Shown here: positions 39,554 to 49,546 of the stretch, in pieces
Position numbering within the stretch: the stretch's first letter is position 1
Layout of the letters: each line of letters starts with the position of its first letter
DNA from: Serratia sp. M24T3
GTDB lineage: Bacteria; Pseudomonadota; Gammaproteobacteria; Enterobacterales; Enterobacteriaceae
NCBI RefSeq assembly: GCF_000257645.1
Contig: NZ_AJHJ01000005.1
Span: 1 to 64,000 of the forward strand
Direction of reading: 5' to 3'
DNA: 64,000 nucleotides
Position numbers and translations under genes: made by a program
The notes under the pieces: generated by a model
Told to the model about the DNA's origin: nothing
Databases searched by the model: none
The model's input: the letters and a program-made list of their open reading frames with translations, nothing else

Positions 39554-40354
39554 TTAGTCCAATTCGTTGTCGAGGTCGTTAACGCCATGAGCCGGTCCGG
39601 CAGCCTGTGCAGACTTGTTGTATTTTGGACTCAGCTGGATATACAGCACTGCCATCACCACACCAATCACGCCCAGTGCAACCAGGTTAAAGTTGGTGAA
39701 GGCGGCAGTCACGAAGCCCAGATAGAAGAACGGCATCAGGTAGCCAGCACGCATCATGTTGATAACCATCGCGTAACCGACAACTACGATCATGCCACCG
39801 GCGATGTTAAGACCGCTGGTTACGACTTCTGGAATCGAGCTGAGCATGCTTTGCACGACGCTGGTCCCTACGGACACGGCAACAATTGCAGCCGGAATAG
39901 CGATACGCATTGCCTGTAGGATCAGGGCCGAGACGTGTATCCATGAGATGGCACTCAAGTTGCCTTTTTCGGCCGCCTTATCAGCTGCGTGCTGGAAGGC
40001 TACGGTTATGGTACGAACGATAATGGTCAATACCTGACCCGCAGCGGCCAATGGAATAGCCAGCGCAATACCTGCACCAATCGACTGCCCGCCGGCAATG
40101 ACCAGAATGGTCGAGATTATCGAGGCGAGGGCGGCATCGGGTGCGACAGCGGCACCGATGTTCATCCAGCCCAGGGCGATCATTTCCAGCGTCCCCCCGA
40201 TGATAATCCCGGTTTTCATATCGCCAAGCACGATACCAATCAACGTACAGGCTACTAACGGACGGTGAAACTGAAACTCATCCAGGATGGATTCCATCCC
40301 GGCAATACATGCGACAATAAATATCAGCACAATTTGTAGTGTGGTGATCTCCAT
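39554..40354 (-). CDS. manY: Mannose PTS permease component IIC (ManY)
   Basis: A 266-residue polytopic membrane protein of the PTS mannose family. It begins MEITTLQIVLIFIVACIAGM and has the conserved GGTLEMIALGWMNIGAAVAPD loop. ATG at 40354 gives the E. coli-like start; the in-frame codon 19 positions upstream gives a non-homologous leader. Second gene of manXYZ. Confidence 0.95.
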   Translation of the reverse strand: MEITTLQIVLIFIVACIAGMESILDEFQFHRPLVACTLIGIVLGDMKTGIIIGGTLEMIALGWMNIGAAVAPDAALASIISTILVIAGGQSIGAGIALAIPLAAAGQVLTIIVRTITVAFQHAADKAAEKGNLSAISWIHVSALILQAMRIAIPAAIVAVSVGTSVVQSMLSSIPEVVTSGLNIAGGMIVVVGYAMVINMMRAGYLMPFFYLGFVTAAFTNFNLVALGVIGVVMAVLYIQLSPKYNKSAQAAGPAHGVNDLDNELD

Positions 40355-40448
40355 TGACCTTCTCCTATACCAAGGAAGCTGAGTAAAATAATGCCGACTT
40401 GAACAGTCCATTGCCTTGTTATCAGCCGGACTTTCTGCGCTGGCTTTA

Positions 40449-41423
40449 TTAATTCATCTTGTTAATCAAATCCATCATCTTCAGACGGCTGTCGGAAGAC
40501 ACTTTGCGCACTTCAAGTTCGATACCCTGGCTATTTAATTTCTTAAACGCGTCGATATCTTTCTGATCAACGGAGACCGCGTTGGTGACCTGAGTTTTAC
40601 CTTGTTTAAACGCCATACCGCCAATATTGACCGAAGGAATTTTAACGCCGCCGTCAACCACCCGAACCACATCGGTAGGATTGGTGAAAAGCAGCATTAC
40701 GCGGTCACCGGCGTATTTAGGGTTGTCATAGACGCGAATGGCTTTGGCAACGTCGACCACGTGAGCGGTGACTCCCGGAGGCGCAACCTGCGTCAGCAAC
40801 GTTTTACGTACCGTATCGGCCGCCACTTCATCACTGATAACAATGATGCGGTTAACGTTGGTTTCCTTGGTCCAGCGGGTAGCGACCTGGCCATGAATCA
40901 GACGGTCATCGATGCGTGCAAGGCCGATTTTCATGTGATCGTTAGGACCCAGTACTCTGGCTGGAGCGGCTGGAGCTGCCGGAGCGGCAACTGGCGGGGC
41001 AGTAACGGGCTTATCACTCTCCGGTTCGGCGAACTTCAAGGCCCTGACTCCCAATCTACCGGTTTCGAGCGCAATGCCGGTCAGCTCGGCAAGAGTCGGG
41101 TTGTCGTCACGGCCCATAAAGGTCTCGACCAGCATAGGAATGTTAACTCCGGTGACGACCTCATAATTTTCTTTGTCGAGAACAATACGGCTGGCGGCAT
41201 TAAAAGGGCTGCCGCCCCAGGTATCGACTAAAAACAGCACGCCGCTGCTCTTGTCGAGGTTTTCAAGCTTTATGTTGTATTTTTCAACCAGTGTATCGGC
41301 GTTTTCCCCAGGGACGAAATCGATAAAGGCGACGTTGTCTTGATCGCCAATTAACATTTCCGTCGTTTTCAGCAGCTGTTCGGCCGCTGAACCATGAGTG
41401 CCGATGATAATAGCAATACTCAC
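40449..41423 (-). CDS. manX: Mannose PTS component IIAB (ManX)
   Basis: ManX carries two domains: IIA (about residues 1-130), with its phosphohistidine in IIIGTHGSAAEQLL, and IIB (about 165-324), with its phosphohistidine in DDRLIHGQVATRW. An alanine- and proline-rich hinge (about residues 137-160) joins them. Phosphate passes from HPr to IIA, to IIB and to the sugar. It is the first gene of manXYZ, downstream of a Mlc-like operator. Confidence 0.96.
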   Translation of the reverse strand: MSIAIIIGTHGSAAEQLLKTTEMLIGDQDNVAFIDFVPGENADTLVEKYNIKLENLDKSSGVLFLVDTWGGSPFNAASRIVLDKENYEVVTGVNIPMLVETFMGRDDNPTLAELTGIALETGRLGVRALKFAEPESDKPVTAPPVAAPAAPAAPARVLGPNDHMKIGLARIDDRLIHGQVATRWTKETNVNRIIVISDEVAADTVRKTLLTQVAPPGVTAHVVDVAKAIRVYDNPKYAGDRVMLLFTNPTDVVRVVDGGVKIPSVNIGGMAFKQGKTQVTNAVSVDQKDIDAFKKLNSQGIELEVRKVSSDSRLKMMDLINKMN

Positions 41424-41962
41424 TCGCTACCTCCTCTTGTGACCCGTCGAGCGGGTTCTGCACTTAAGTGATAAAGCTTTTATAATTCGTCAGCAGGATC
41501 CCTTGACGAATGCTGTGTTCCCTACATTATTTTCGAGTTGAAAAAACTCTGTCTTCCTTTTGTTTCTGAAAAATCAATAACCAAACAGTGTAAAAACCGG
41601 TCGAATGTGTCGACTGGATTTATTTTAGTGTGTGAAAAAATAAATTTTGTGACGACTGTCTGCTATTCAGATTCGAATGTTAATCAGCGCGTGCTGTTTT
41701 GAACCTTTCAATGATTTACGGCAAAAAACAACTTAGAGCTTAGGCTGAATTGAGGATAAGCGCCCCAAATGGGACTTTGCGAAAACAAATAGAGCTGTTA
41801 CATTGTATTTCCAATTATTACACAGGAGTGCCGGGCCTCAGCCCACCCTATGGACTGTCACCGACGACGCTTAACTTCGCTTCATTCCGCTACATTATTA
41901 TTCCCCTTGAAAGCCCCATCCCTTAATGCAAGGCCATCGCGCCGCTGTTTGCGGAGTCTGAT
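41424..41962. other. manX-yoaE divergent intergenic region
   Basis: This 539-bp region separates manXYZ (minus) from yoaE (plus). The half near manX is AT-rich and holds the Mlc-like operator at 41620-41643. The half near yoaE is GC-richer and could be a structured yoaE leader, but I could not match a known riboswitch class. No gene was seen. Confidence 0.5.
41620..41643. promoter_or_regulatory. Mlc/NagC-type operator upstream of manX
   Basis: TTATTTT, nine variable bases (AGTGTGTGA) and AAAAATAA match the TTATTT...AAATAA pattern bound by the glucose-responsive repressor Mlc, which controls manXYZ in E. coli. Confidence 0.55.
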
Positions 41963-43522
41963 ATGGAATTTTTAATGGACCCCTCGATTTGGGTCGGGTT
42001 GCTGACGCTTATCGTTCTTGAAATCGTGCTGGGTATCGATAACCTGGTGTTTATCGCTATTCTTGCGGACAAACTGCCGCCAAAGCAGCGCGATAAAGCG
42101 AGAATCATTGGTTTATCGCTGGCATTAGTGATGCGCCTTGGGCTGCTTTCGCTGATTTCGTGGATGGTTAAACTCACCTCGCCGTTGTTTAGCATTGCGC
42201 AATTTACCTTCTCCGGACGCGATTTGATCTTGCTGATGGGTGGCCTGTTCCTTCTGTTTAAGGCTACCAGCGAGCTGCATGAACGGCTCGAAGGTCACAA
42301 TGGCCTGGGCGGCAATAATCGGGGTTACTCCAGTTTTTGGTCTGTAGTGGCGCAAATTGTGGTGCTGGATGCCGTGTTTTCACTCGATGCGGTGATCACC
42401 GCCGTGGGTATGGTCAATAACCTGGCTGTCATGATGACAGCAGTCGTTATCGCAATGGGCGTCATGCTGTTGGCTTCTAAGGCATTGACACGATTCGTCA
42501 ATGCGCATCCAACGGTGGTGGTGCTGTGCCTCAGCTTCTTGCTGATGATCGGTCTGAGCCTGATTGCTGAAGGTTTTGGTTTCTATATTCCAAAAGGTTA
42601 TCTCTACGCGGCGATTGGCTTCTCGGTGATTATCGAGCTTTTCAACCAGATTGCTCGCCGTAATTTCTTGAAAAGTCAGTCACACCTTCCAATGCGTGAA
42701 CGCACCGCCGAAGCTATCCATCGTTTGATGGGTGGCAAACGCGACAGCGATCGTCACGAGGAAGAACAGCATGGCGATGCGCTCAAGGAAGAAACCTTCG
42801 CCGAGGAAGAGCGTTTTATGATAAGCGGCGTTTTGACTCTGGCTTCCCGCACTTTGCGCAGCATTATGACCCCACGTAACGATATCTCATGGGTTGACTG
42901 CGAGCGTTCGGCTGATGACATCCGCATGCAGTTGCTGGACACGCCGCACAGTTTGTTCCCGATTTGTCGTCAGTCGCTGGATGACGTTATCGGCGTGGTG
43001 CGAGCCAAAGACTTGCTGGTGGCATTGGAAAATGGCGAGGATATCGTGGCATTTGCTGCTCAAACGCCGCCGATCGTGGTGCCAGAAACCATGGACGTGA
43101 TCAAGCTGTTGGCGGTATTGCGCCGCGCCAGAGGCCGCTTGGTCGTGGTCAGCAACGAGTTTGGCGTAATTCAGGGGCTGGTGACACCGCTTGACGTTTT
43201 GGAGGCCATCGCTGGCGAATTCCCTGATGAAGACGAAACGCCGGACGTTATTGTTGATGGTGACGGTTGGATGGCAAAAGGCGGCACCGATCTGCATTCG
43301 CTGGAGCAGTTGCTGAACACTTCTGATCTGGTGAGTACCAACGCCGATTACGCCACGCTGGCCGGTTTGCTATTGTCTGAATCCGGGCAAATGCCAGTGC
43401 AAGGCGAGGTGATTGAGATGGCGGCGCTGCGTTTTGAGGTGATCGAAGTTTCGGAATATCGCATCGAGCGCGTGCGTATTACCAAGATTCCACTTCACAA
43501 TGAGTGGAGCGAAATAGAGTAA
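41963..43522 (+). CDS. yoaE: YoaE, TerC-type membrane protein with CBS and CorC/HlyC domains
   Basis: A 519-residue protein. About seven membrane segments (residues 10-235) form a TerC domain with the typical [13 protein letters not shown] and [14 protein letters not shown] helices whose aspartates bind metal. A charged linker follows, then a CBS pair (about 305-425) and a CorC/HlyC transporter-associated domain. TerC relatives export manganese and help metalate secreted enzymes. E. coli YoaE is 518 residues and also lies divergent from manX. Confidence 0.94.
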   Translation: MEFLMDPSIWVGLLTLIVLEIVLGIDNLVFIAILADKLPPKQRDKARIIGLSLALVMRLGLLSLISWMVKLTSPLFSIAQFTFSGRDLILLMGGLFLLFKATSELHERLEGHNGLGGNNRGYSSFWSVVAQIVVLDAVFSLDAVITAVGMVNNLAVMMTAVVIAMGVMLLASKALTRFVNAHPTVVVLCLSFLLMIGLSLIAEGFGFYIPKGYLYAAIGFSVIIELFNQIARRNFLKSQSHLPMRERTAEAIHRLMGGKRDSDRHEEEQHGDALKEETFAEEERFMISGVLTLASRTLRSIMTPRNDISWVDCERSADDIRMQLLDTPHSLFPICRQSLDDVIGVVRAKDLLVALENGEDIVAFAAQTPPIVVPETMDVIKLLAVLRRARGRLVVVSNEFGVIQGLVTPLDVLEAIAGEFPDEDETPDVIVDGDGWMAKGGTDLHSLEQLLNTSDLVSTNADYATLAGLLLSESGQMPVQGEVIEMAALRFEVIEVSEYRIERVRITKIPLHNEWSEIE

Positions 43523-43526
43523 CTCA

Positions 43527-43557
43527 AAGGGGCAGACATCTTAAGATGCTGCCCCTT
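43527..43557 (+). terminator. yoaE terminator
   Basis: AAGGGGCA pairs with TGCCCCTT, and CATCTTAAGATG extends the stem inside; TTGGTTT follows. It ends five bases after the yoaE stop. Confidence 0.75.
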
Positions 43558-43666
43558 GGTTTAATCTGCCTAATTAGTTATCCCTGAACGTCATCTTTTT
43601 AGAAACAATTCTGCCAGACAACATTAGGCTGCCAACTCAGGCTGCTAACTGAACTTGCTAACTATC

Positions 43667-43720
43667 ATTAGTCACACTGCACTTATTAGTCACACTGCAC
43701 TTATTAGTCACACTGCACTT
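43667..43720. repeat. Three tandem copies of an 18-bp unit at the sdaA 3' end
   Basis: ATTAGTCACACTGCACTT occurs three times without gaps or mismatches (43667-43684, 43685-43702, 43703-43720). On the minus strand each copy encodes K-V-Q-C-D-stop, the last codons of sdaA. Only the copy nearest the gene is translated; the other two lie in the 3' untranslated region. Confidence 0.9.
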
Positions 43721-45068
43721 TAATTGCCAAACCGCCGCGAGAGGTTTCGCGATATTTAGCATTCATATCTTTACCGGTTTCGTACATCGTCTCGATGACT
43801 TTATCCAGGGATACGCGCGGTTCACTGGTGCGGCGCAAAGCCATGCGTGCGGAGTTAATCGCTTTTACCGAGGCAATGGCATTTCGCTCGATGCACGGGA
43901 CCTGGACTTGCCCGGCAACAGGGTCACAGGTCAGACCGAGATTATGCTCCATGCCAATTTCTGCCGCGACGCAAACTTGTTCCGGGCTGCCGCCAAGCAG
44001 TTCGGTAAGACCCGCCGCTGCCATTGAACAGGCCACGCCAACTTCACCCTGACAACCGACTTCCGCTCCGGAAATTGAGGCGTTCATCTTGTAAAGGATG
44101 CCAATAGCGCCGGAAGAGAGGAAATAGCGCTGATAAATATCTGGGCTGACCGAGCCGATAAACTTGTCGTAGTAGGCTAAAACTGCAGGCACGATCCCGC
44201 AGGCACCATTGGTAGGCGCAGTGACCACGCGGCCGCCGGCGGCGTTCTCTTCGTTAACCGCCAATGCGAACATGTTCACCCAGTCGATCACTACCATCGG
44301 GTCATTGGACAGTTTGTCGTTGGACACCAGCATGCGGCGCAGAGCCGAGGCGCGACGCGGCACACGCAGCGGGCCAGGCAGCACGCCTTCAGTATTCAGG
44401 CCACGATCGATGCACGCTTGCATGGTGTGCCAGATATTCTCGAAGTACTGATCGATCTCGGCTTTGCTGTGCTGTGCCAGCTCGTTTTTCATCATTAAAC
44501 CAGACAGCGAAAGCCCGGTCTCACGGCATTTTTGCAGCATTTCGCTGGCCGAGTTGAATGCGTAGGGCACTTCAACCTCATCAAGCACCGGCTGGCCAAA
44601 ATGCTCATCATCGACGATAAAACCGCCGCCAACGGAATAATAGGTTTTGCTGTAAACCCTCTGCTCGCCGACGTAGGCGTGAATTTGCATGCCATTCTCA
44701 TGACGTGGCAGATTTTCGCCACGAAACACCATCCCAGTATCGCGAGGGAAATCCACCTCGTGCTGCGTGCCGCCGATAGGCAGGCGCTGGCGCTGTTCAA
44801 CGTCTTTGATAAAGTGAGGAATGCCGTCGATATCCACGGTATCGGGCTTATTACCTGCCAGACCAAGGATGATCGCAACATCGGTGTGGTGACCTTTACC
44901 GGTCAGAGACAATGAGCCGTAGACGTCTACCGCAATGCGAGTCACGTCAGACAACAGGTTTTTTTCCAACAGATCATCGGCAAACTGTTTGCCCGCTTTC
45001 ATTGGGCCCAGCGTATGAGAGCTGGACGGGCCAATACCCACTTTGAACATGTCGAAAACACTGATCAC
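43704..45068 (-). CDS. sdaA: L-serine deaminase I (SdaA)
   Basis: SdaA converts L-serine to pyruvate and ammonia with a [4Fe-4S] cluster. The N-terminal MFKVGIGPSSSHTLGPM and the cysteine-bearing C-terminal blocks (TNGACGIVPAV, CDPVAGQVQVPC) are present. GTG at 45068 is chosen because AGGAGT lies six bases upstream and the protein then begins like E. coli SdaA (454 residues). Further in-frame codons upstream are not homologous. The last codons lie in an 18-bp tandem repeat. Confidence 0.96.
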   Translation of the reverse strand: MISVFDMFKVGIGPSSSHTLGPMKAGKQFADDLLEKNLLSDVTRIAVDVYGSLSLTGKGHHTDVAIILGLAGNKPDTVDIDGIPHFIKDVEQRQRLPIGGTQHEVDFPRDTGMVFRGENLPRHENGMQIHAYVGEQRVYSKTYYSVGGGFIVDDEHFGQPVLDEVEVPYAFNSASEMLQKCRETGLSLSGLMMKNELAQHSKAEIDQYFENIWHTMQACIDRGLNTEGVLPGPLRVPRRASALRRMLVSNDKLSNDPMVVIDWVNMFALAVNEENAAGGRVVTAPTNGACGIVPAVLAYYDKFIGSVSPDIYQRYFLSSGAIGILYKMNASISGAEVGCQGEVGVACSMAAAGLTELLGGSPEQVCVAAEIGMEHNLGLTCDPVAGQVQVPCIERNAIASVKAINSARMALRRTSEPRVSLDKVIETMYETGKDMNAKYRETSRGGLAIKVQCD

Positions 45069-45266
45069 TTTAACACTCCTGGATAGGGACAACTGGCGCA
45101 GGTGAATCACGGGAGACCGCATTGCCCAAATATTGCTTATTTATTGTTCGGTTGTTAGAGGTATAGTGTAAAAGGGTGTGACGGAGAACGCAGCGTTTTT
45201 CGCATGAAAAAAAGTAATTCATCAAATAAGTGTGAAGCTGATGAGGACCTGGGTCACAGAGGGCCG

Positions 45267-45857
45267 TCAATTGGCGATTTGTTGAGCCAATTGCAAGATA
45301 ATTCCGGCGGTCATTCCCCATACAAACTGTTCTTCATACCAAGAAAAATACACCCGACGGCTGATGCCTTTGCGGTGAATTTCCAGCGGGTGATAGCGTG
45401 AAAAATTCAGCGCCTCCTGCAAGGGGATTTCAAATAGTTCGGCGACCTCATCTTCATTGGGGTGCAGCGGAGTATCCACCGGAATCAACCCAACTACCGG
45501 CGTTACCCGGAATCCGCTGCTGCTGTCGACTGGATTTAGCTGGCCTAAAACGCGCACCATTGCAGGCGGAATTGCCACCTCCTCGTGCGCCTCGCGCAGA
45601 GCCGTGAACACTGCTGAAGGGTCAGAAGCATCGGTTGCGCCGCCGGGGAAGGCAACTTGTCCAGCGTGTTTGCGCAGCCTGTCTGAGCGGCGAGTCAGCA
45701 AAATTGTCGGCTGTTCGCGGCAAACAATCGGGATAAGCACCGCCGCCTGGCGCTGTCCGATTGCCTTGCGAACAGGCGTTGTCGGCAAATGCAGCTGAAA
45801 ACGGCGCACAAAGTCTTCAACCTCGGCGGGGAGAGGGGTGAGCTGAATAAGGCTCAT
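45267..45857 (-). CDS. nudL: Nudix CoA pyrophosphatase NudL
   Basis: A 196-residue Nudix hydrolase predicted to cleave coenzyme A to 4'-phosphopantetheine and ADP. The CoA-specific signature [21 protein letters not shown] starts just before the Nudix box, whose REAHEE core follows at about residue 95. It overlaps the end of pabB by four bases (ATGA-type), so the two are coupled. Confidence 0.93.
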   Translation of the reverse strand: MSLIQLTPLPAEVEDFVRRFQLHLPTTPVRKAIGQRQAAVLIPIVCREQPTILLTRRSDRLRKHAGQVAFPGGATDASDPSAVFTALREAHEEVAIPPAMVRVLGQLNPVDSSSGFRVTPVVGLIPVDTPLHPNEDEVAELFEIPLQEALNFSRYHPLEIHRKGISRRVYFSWYEEQFVWGMTAGIILQLAQQIAN

Positions 45858-47239
45858 GGCGCGATGCTCTCGCCGAGCAATGGCAGGATCCGGGCGACTT
45901 TATCAAAGGTTTCCTGATATTCCGCCTGCTCCTGGCTGTCGGCAACAATGCCGCCACCGGCCCAACAGTAGATTTTCCCGTTCTCGGTCAATAGGGTACG
46001 AATGGTGATGCTACTGTCCATAGTGCCGCAGAAACTGAGATAAGCGATGCTGCCGCAGTAGCCATTGCGTCGCTGAGGTTCCAGCTGTTCGATAATCTGC
46101 ATGGCGCGGATTTTCGGCGCGCCGGTGATTGACCCTCCGGGGAAGCAGGCGCGTAATAGGCTGGCCGCATGACAGCTTTCCGGCAGGGTGGCGGTTATGG
46201 TGCTGACCAAGTGATGAACGGCCGGGAAAGGTTCGACCACAAACAGTTCGGGAACCTTGACGCTGCCGGGGATCGCCACGCGGCCAATGTCATTGCGCAA
46301 CAGATCGACAATCATCAGGTTTTCGGAGCGATCCTTCGGTGAATTAGCCAGCCTGTCAGCCTGTAAGCGATCGGTTTTTGGATCGTCACTGCGCGGCAGC
46401 GTACCTTTGATCGGGCGGGTCTGGATCCTGTTTTCCTCGAGCCAGATAAAACGCTCGGGCGACAGGCTTAGCACAGCATTTTCCGGCAGTCGCAAGAAAG
46501 CTGAAAACGGCGCCCGATTGGCCTGATTAAGACGTAAAAAAGCTTTCCATTCGTCGCCACGGTAATTGGCCTCGAAACGCTGTGTCAGATTGATTTGGTA
46601 GCAGTCGCCGCTGTGCAAATATTCCTGCACCTGCTGGAATCTATCGCCGTATTCTTCGCGGGTCATGTTGGCGCGCCAGGCGGAATCCAGTTTGAATTCA
46701 TGAGCCGTGGGGGCCTGCTGATGTTGCGCCAGCCAGGCAAGTCGCGCCTCGATATCCTCGTAGCTAACCAGCGTCAGGCGTTGTAAATGGTGGTCGGCAA
46801 TCAGTGCCCAGCTGTAAATTCCCATCGCCATATCAGGCAGGTTGATATCACGCTGTGCCTGAGTGGGTAAATGCTCGATGGTTCTGCCAAGGTCATAGCC
46901 CAACAGCCCAAGCGCACCGCCAAGAAATGGCAGGTCCCTGTTGACCTCAGGCTTGATGCGGCAATGTTCCAGTTCGTTTTGCAGCAGGGTAAAAGGGTCA
47001 ATTTCACTGACTTCAGGCTGACTCAGTCCCTTACGGCGGATTTCCGTGTACTGGCCGCGAGTGGTCAAAGTCACAATGGGGTCAGCCACCAGAATATCAA
47101 AGCGGTTGTGTGCATGATCGGCCGAACCGGAGTGCAGCAGCATTGCCCAAGGCTGGCAAGACAGCGGCGCAAAGCGGGTAAGCAGCGCATCGGGTTGATA
47201 AGCGAGGGTTTTAAAATCAATGGACTGGGCGGCTGGCAT
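45854..47239 (-). CDS. pabB: Aminodeoxychorismate synthase component I (PabB)
   Basis: PabB aminates chorismate to 4-amino-4-deoxychorismate for folate synthesis, using ammonia from PabA. The chorismate-binding domain carries [12 protein letters not shown] with the catalytic lysine, [16 protein letters not shown], and [15 protein letters not shown] at 47239 (461 residues) is chosen over the in-frame start 29 codons upstream, which would extend the protein beyond the family. yoaH is divergent. Confidence 0.95.
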   Translation of the reverse strand: MPAAQSIDFKTLAYQPDALLTRFAPLSCQPWAMLLHSGSADHAHNRFDILVADPIVTLTTRGQYTEIRRKGLSQPEVSEIDPFTLLQNELEHCRIKPEVNRDLPFLGGALGLLGYDLGRTIEHLPTQAQRDINLPDMAMGIYSWALIADHHLQRLTLVSYEDIEARLAWLAQHQQAPTAHEFKLDSAWRANMTREEYGDRFQQVQEYLHSGDCYQINLTQRFEANYRGDEWKAFLRLNQANRAPFSAFLRLPENAVLSLSPERFIWLEENRIQTRPIKGTLPRSDDPKTDRLQADRLANSPKDRSENLMIVDLLRNDIGRVAIPGSVKVPELFVVEPFPAVHHLVSTITATLPESCHAASLLRACFPGGSITGAPKIRAMQIIEQLEPQRRNGYCGSIAYLSFCGTMDSSITIRTLLTENGKIYCWAGGGIVADSQEQAEYQETFDKVARILPLLGESIAP

Positions 47240-47378
47240 TTTATTTGAAAGTTCCTGACACGATGAAAACGCGGTTCCTGACTTGCCGATCCTAGCATAG
47301 ATTTGATGCCGGTAGGTCATCGGCAAATTAAGGCGTATAATGCCCGGCTAAGCCCGAAACAATGACAGGAACACTCTT

Positions 47379-47561
47379 ATGCTCACCGGTATGCCCTCAC
47401 TTTCACATAAAGAGCAGCAAGAAGCCGCAGATCGCATCCATGAATTAATGCAGACTGGCATGAGCAGCGGTGAAGCTATCGCTACAGTTGCCGCTGAAAT
47501 TCGTGAGACCCACAAAGGTGATCGCGTGACGGTTATCTTTGATGATGAAGACGACGAATAA
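47379..47561 (+). CDS. yoaH: YoaH (UPF0181) small protein
   Basis: A 60-residue helical protein with an acidic C-terminus (FDDEDDE). The pattern [20 protein letters not shown]...GMSSGEAIA matches E. coli YoaH (59 residues), which also lies beside pabB. Function unknown. Confidence 0.9.
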   Translation: MLTGMPSLSHKEQQEAADRIHELMQTGMSSGEAIATVAAEIRETHKGDRVTVIFDDEDDE

Positions 47562-47579
47562 CTCGTTTTGAGGATTTTG

Positions 47580-47613
47580 GCCGTTGCGCGCAGGAATGAC
47601 TATGCGCAACGGC
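47580..47613. terminator. Hairpin between yoaH and purT
   Basis: GCCGTTGCGC pairs with GCGCAACGGC around a 14-base loop between the convergent genes. There is a short T run on the purT-mRNA side only. Confidence 0.6.
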
Positions 47614-47642
47614 TAGCAGGATTTAGCTTCTAACTGATAGAA

Positions 47643-48821
47643 TTAACCTTTCACGACCACTGCAGCGGCCGCTTTAATCGCTGTTTCAACGGCTTGTTCA
47701 ATGGTTTCACCAATCGATAGCGCCACGCCTAAACGACGTTTGCCGCTGATTTCCGGCTTACCAAATAAACGCACCTGATTAGACCCGATCAGCGCATGTT
47801 CAAGACCGCTGAAGCTAACGTTGTTGCTGGTCAATTCTGGCAGGATCACGGCAGAAGCAGATGGACCGAACTGGCGGATAGTGCCGATAGGCAGGCCCAG
47901 GAAAGCGCGGACGTGCAGTGCGAACTCGGAAAGATCCTGAGAAATCAGTGTCACCATGCCGGTATCGTGTGGACGTGGTGAAACTTCGCTAAACACCACT
48001 TCATCGCCACAAACAAACAGTTCAACGCCAAACAGGCCGTGACCACCCAGCGCCTTAACCACGCTTTCGGCAATATCTTTCGCACGTTGCAGCGCCAGTT
48101 CGGTCATCTGCTGTGGCTGCCACGATTCTCGGTAGTCGCCGTCTTCCTGACGATGGCCGATCGGCGCACAGAAATGAATGCCGTCAACCGCGCTGATAGT
48201 CAGCAGGGTTATCTCAAAATCAAATTTAACCAAACCTTCCACGATCACTCGGCCACCGCCAGCACGGCCGCCCAGCTGGGCATAGTCCCATGCCGCCTGC
48301 AGCGTTTCTTCACTGCGGATCAGGCTCTGGCCTTTACCTGAAGAGCTCATTACCGGCTTGATAATGCACGGATAACCGATTTCCTGCACAGCCTGCTTAA
48401 AGCTGGCTTCATCGTCGGCAAAACGGTAGGTAGAGGTTGGCAGTTTCAGCGTTTCGGCTGCCAGACGACGGATACCTTCACGGTTCATGGTCAGGCGAGT
48501 CGCTTCTGCACAAGGCACTACGTTATGGCCCTGTTTTTCCAGCTCGACCAGCATGCTGGTGGCGATCGCTTCGATTTCTGGCACGATAAAGTCAGGACGC
48601 TCGCTTTCGATCAGCCGCTTCAGCGCTTCACCATCCAGCATGTTGATAACGAAGCTGCGGTGGGCAACCTGCATCGCAGGCGCGTCAGCATAGCGATCGA
48701 CCGCGATCACTTCCAGGCCAAGACGTTGGCATTCGATCGCCACTTCTTTGCCCAACTCGCCAGAGCCCAATAACATGACGCGGGTGGCGTCGGTGCGCAG
48801 TGCAGTTCCGATGGTTAACAT
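47643..48821 (-). CDS. purT: Formate-dependent GAR transformylase PurT
   Basis: PurT makes formyl-glycinamide ribonucleotide from formate, ATP and GAR, the folate-independent alternative to PurN. It is an ATP-grasp enzyme of 392 residues: the N-terminal [12 protein letters not shown] binds GAR, and [14 protein letters not shown] is the ATP-grasp glycine-rich loop. A PurR-box-like sequence lies 150 bases upstream of the start. Confidence 0.97.
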   Translation of the reverse strand: MLTIGTALRTDATRVMLLGSGELGKEVAIECQRLGLEVIAVDRYADAPAMQVAHRSFVINMLDGEALKRLIESERPDFIVPEIEAIATSMLVELEKQGHNVVPCAEATRLTMNREGIRRLAAETLKLPTSTYRFADDEASFKQAVQEIGYPCIIKPVMSSSGKGQSLIRSEETLQAAWDYAQLGGRAGGGRVIVEGLVKFDFEITLLTISAVDGIHFCAPIGHRQEDGDYRESWQPQQMTELALQRAKDIAESVVKALGGHGLFGVELFVCGDEVVFSEVSPRPHDTGMVTLISQDLSEFALHVRAFLGLPIGTIRQFGPSASAVILPELTSNNVSFSGLEHALIGSNQVRLFGKPEISGKRRLGVALSIGETIEQAVETAIKAAAAVVVKG

Positions 48822-48971
48822 AGCGGGATACCTAACTCTTTGTCAGTGATATTAAAATTAATAATTCTGTTATTAATCAATGATTTTATTGATTAATAGT
48901 GCTTGGCTTTAAAACCTGTTTCCGACGGGTCCGGAATTGTTTCGGCGCATTATATAGCAAAATATCCTGCT

Positions 48972-48987
48972 ACGAAAACGATTGCGC
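48972..48987 (-). promoter_or_regulatory. PurR-type operator upstream of purT
   Basis: On the minus strand GCGCAATCGTTTTCGT matches 13 of 16 positions of the PurR consensus ACGCAAACGTTTGCGT, and purT is a PurR-regulated gene in E. coli. Confidence 0.6.
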
Positions 48988-49084
48988 GCACAGGCGTCGA
49001 TTTGCGTGATCGCCATGAATATGCGTTAATAGTCAGGCATTCGCGATCGAGGCGGGTGCTTTTTCAAAAGTAAAGGATAGTAAA

Positions 49085-49294
49085 ATGAGCAAGTTAACTG
49101 GTCAGGTAAAATGGTTTAACGAGAGCAAAGGCTTCGGTTTCATCACTCCTGCGGATGGTTCTAAAGACGTTTTCGTACATTTTTCTGCAATCAACAGCGA
49201 TGGTTTCAAAACTCTGGCTGAAGGTCAGAACGTAGAATTCACCATTCAAGACAGCCCGCGCGGCCCGTCTGCTGCCAACGTCATCGCTCTGTAA
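49085..49294 (+). CDS. Cold-shock-domain protein (CspC/CspE group)
   Basis: A second 69-residue cold-shock protein, with RNP1 KGFGFI and RNP2 VFVHFS. It differs from the CspC at 36031 mainly around residues 36-40 (NSDGF) and near the C-terminus ([13 protein letters not shown], more like CspE). AAAGGA precedes the ATG. It stands alone with its own terminator. Two csp genes 13 kb apart probably arose by duplication. Confidence 0.92.
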   Translation: MSKLTGQVKWFNESKGFGFITPADGSKDVFVHFSAINSDGFKTLAEGQNVEFTIQDSPRGPSAANVIAL

Positions 49295-49368
49295 TCAGTT
49301 TGCTGGCTTGTTTAAGCCAGACCGCCAGTTTTTTACCGGCTACTGAAGATGCAAGATCACGTTTCTCT

Positions 49369-49396
49369 AAAACCCGCCTCTGCTGCGGGTTTTTTT
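49369..49396 (+). terminator. Terminator of the second csp gene
   Basis: AAAACCCGC and GCGGGTTTTTTT form a short strong stem with a T7 run, about 75 bases past the stop codon. Confidence 0.88.
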
Positions 49397-49546
49397 GTGC
49401 CGGCCTGATTTGCCGCAAAAAGTGTGCTGCATAAAGTAGAGCGCTAAGGCGCGATTATCCCTTCTCTGTTATTATCTAACCCATTACATGGTGCCGATTA
49501 TCCTGCGCCGCTTCGTTTTATTCGCCTTACATAAAGAGTTATCGCC

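Noticed and set aside
41800..41962. Possible manganese (yybP-ykoY) riboswitch before yoaE
   Set aside because: The region is GC-rich and has a CCGGGCCT segment, but I could not assemble the required conserved loops.
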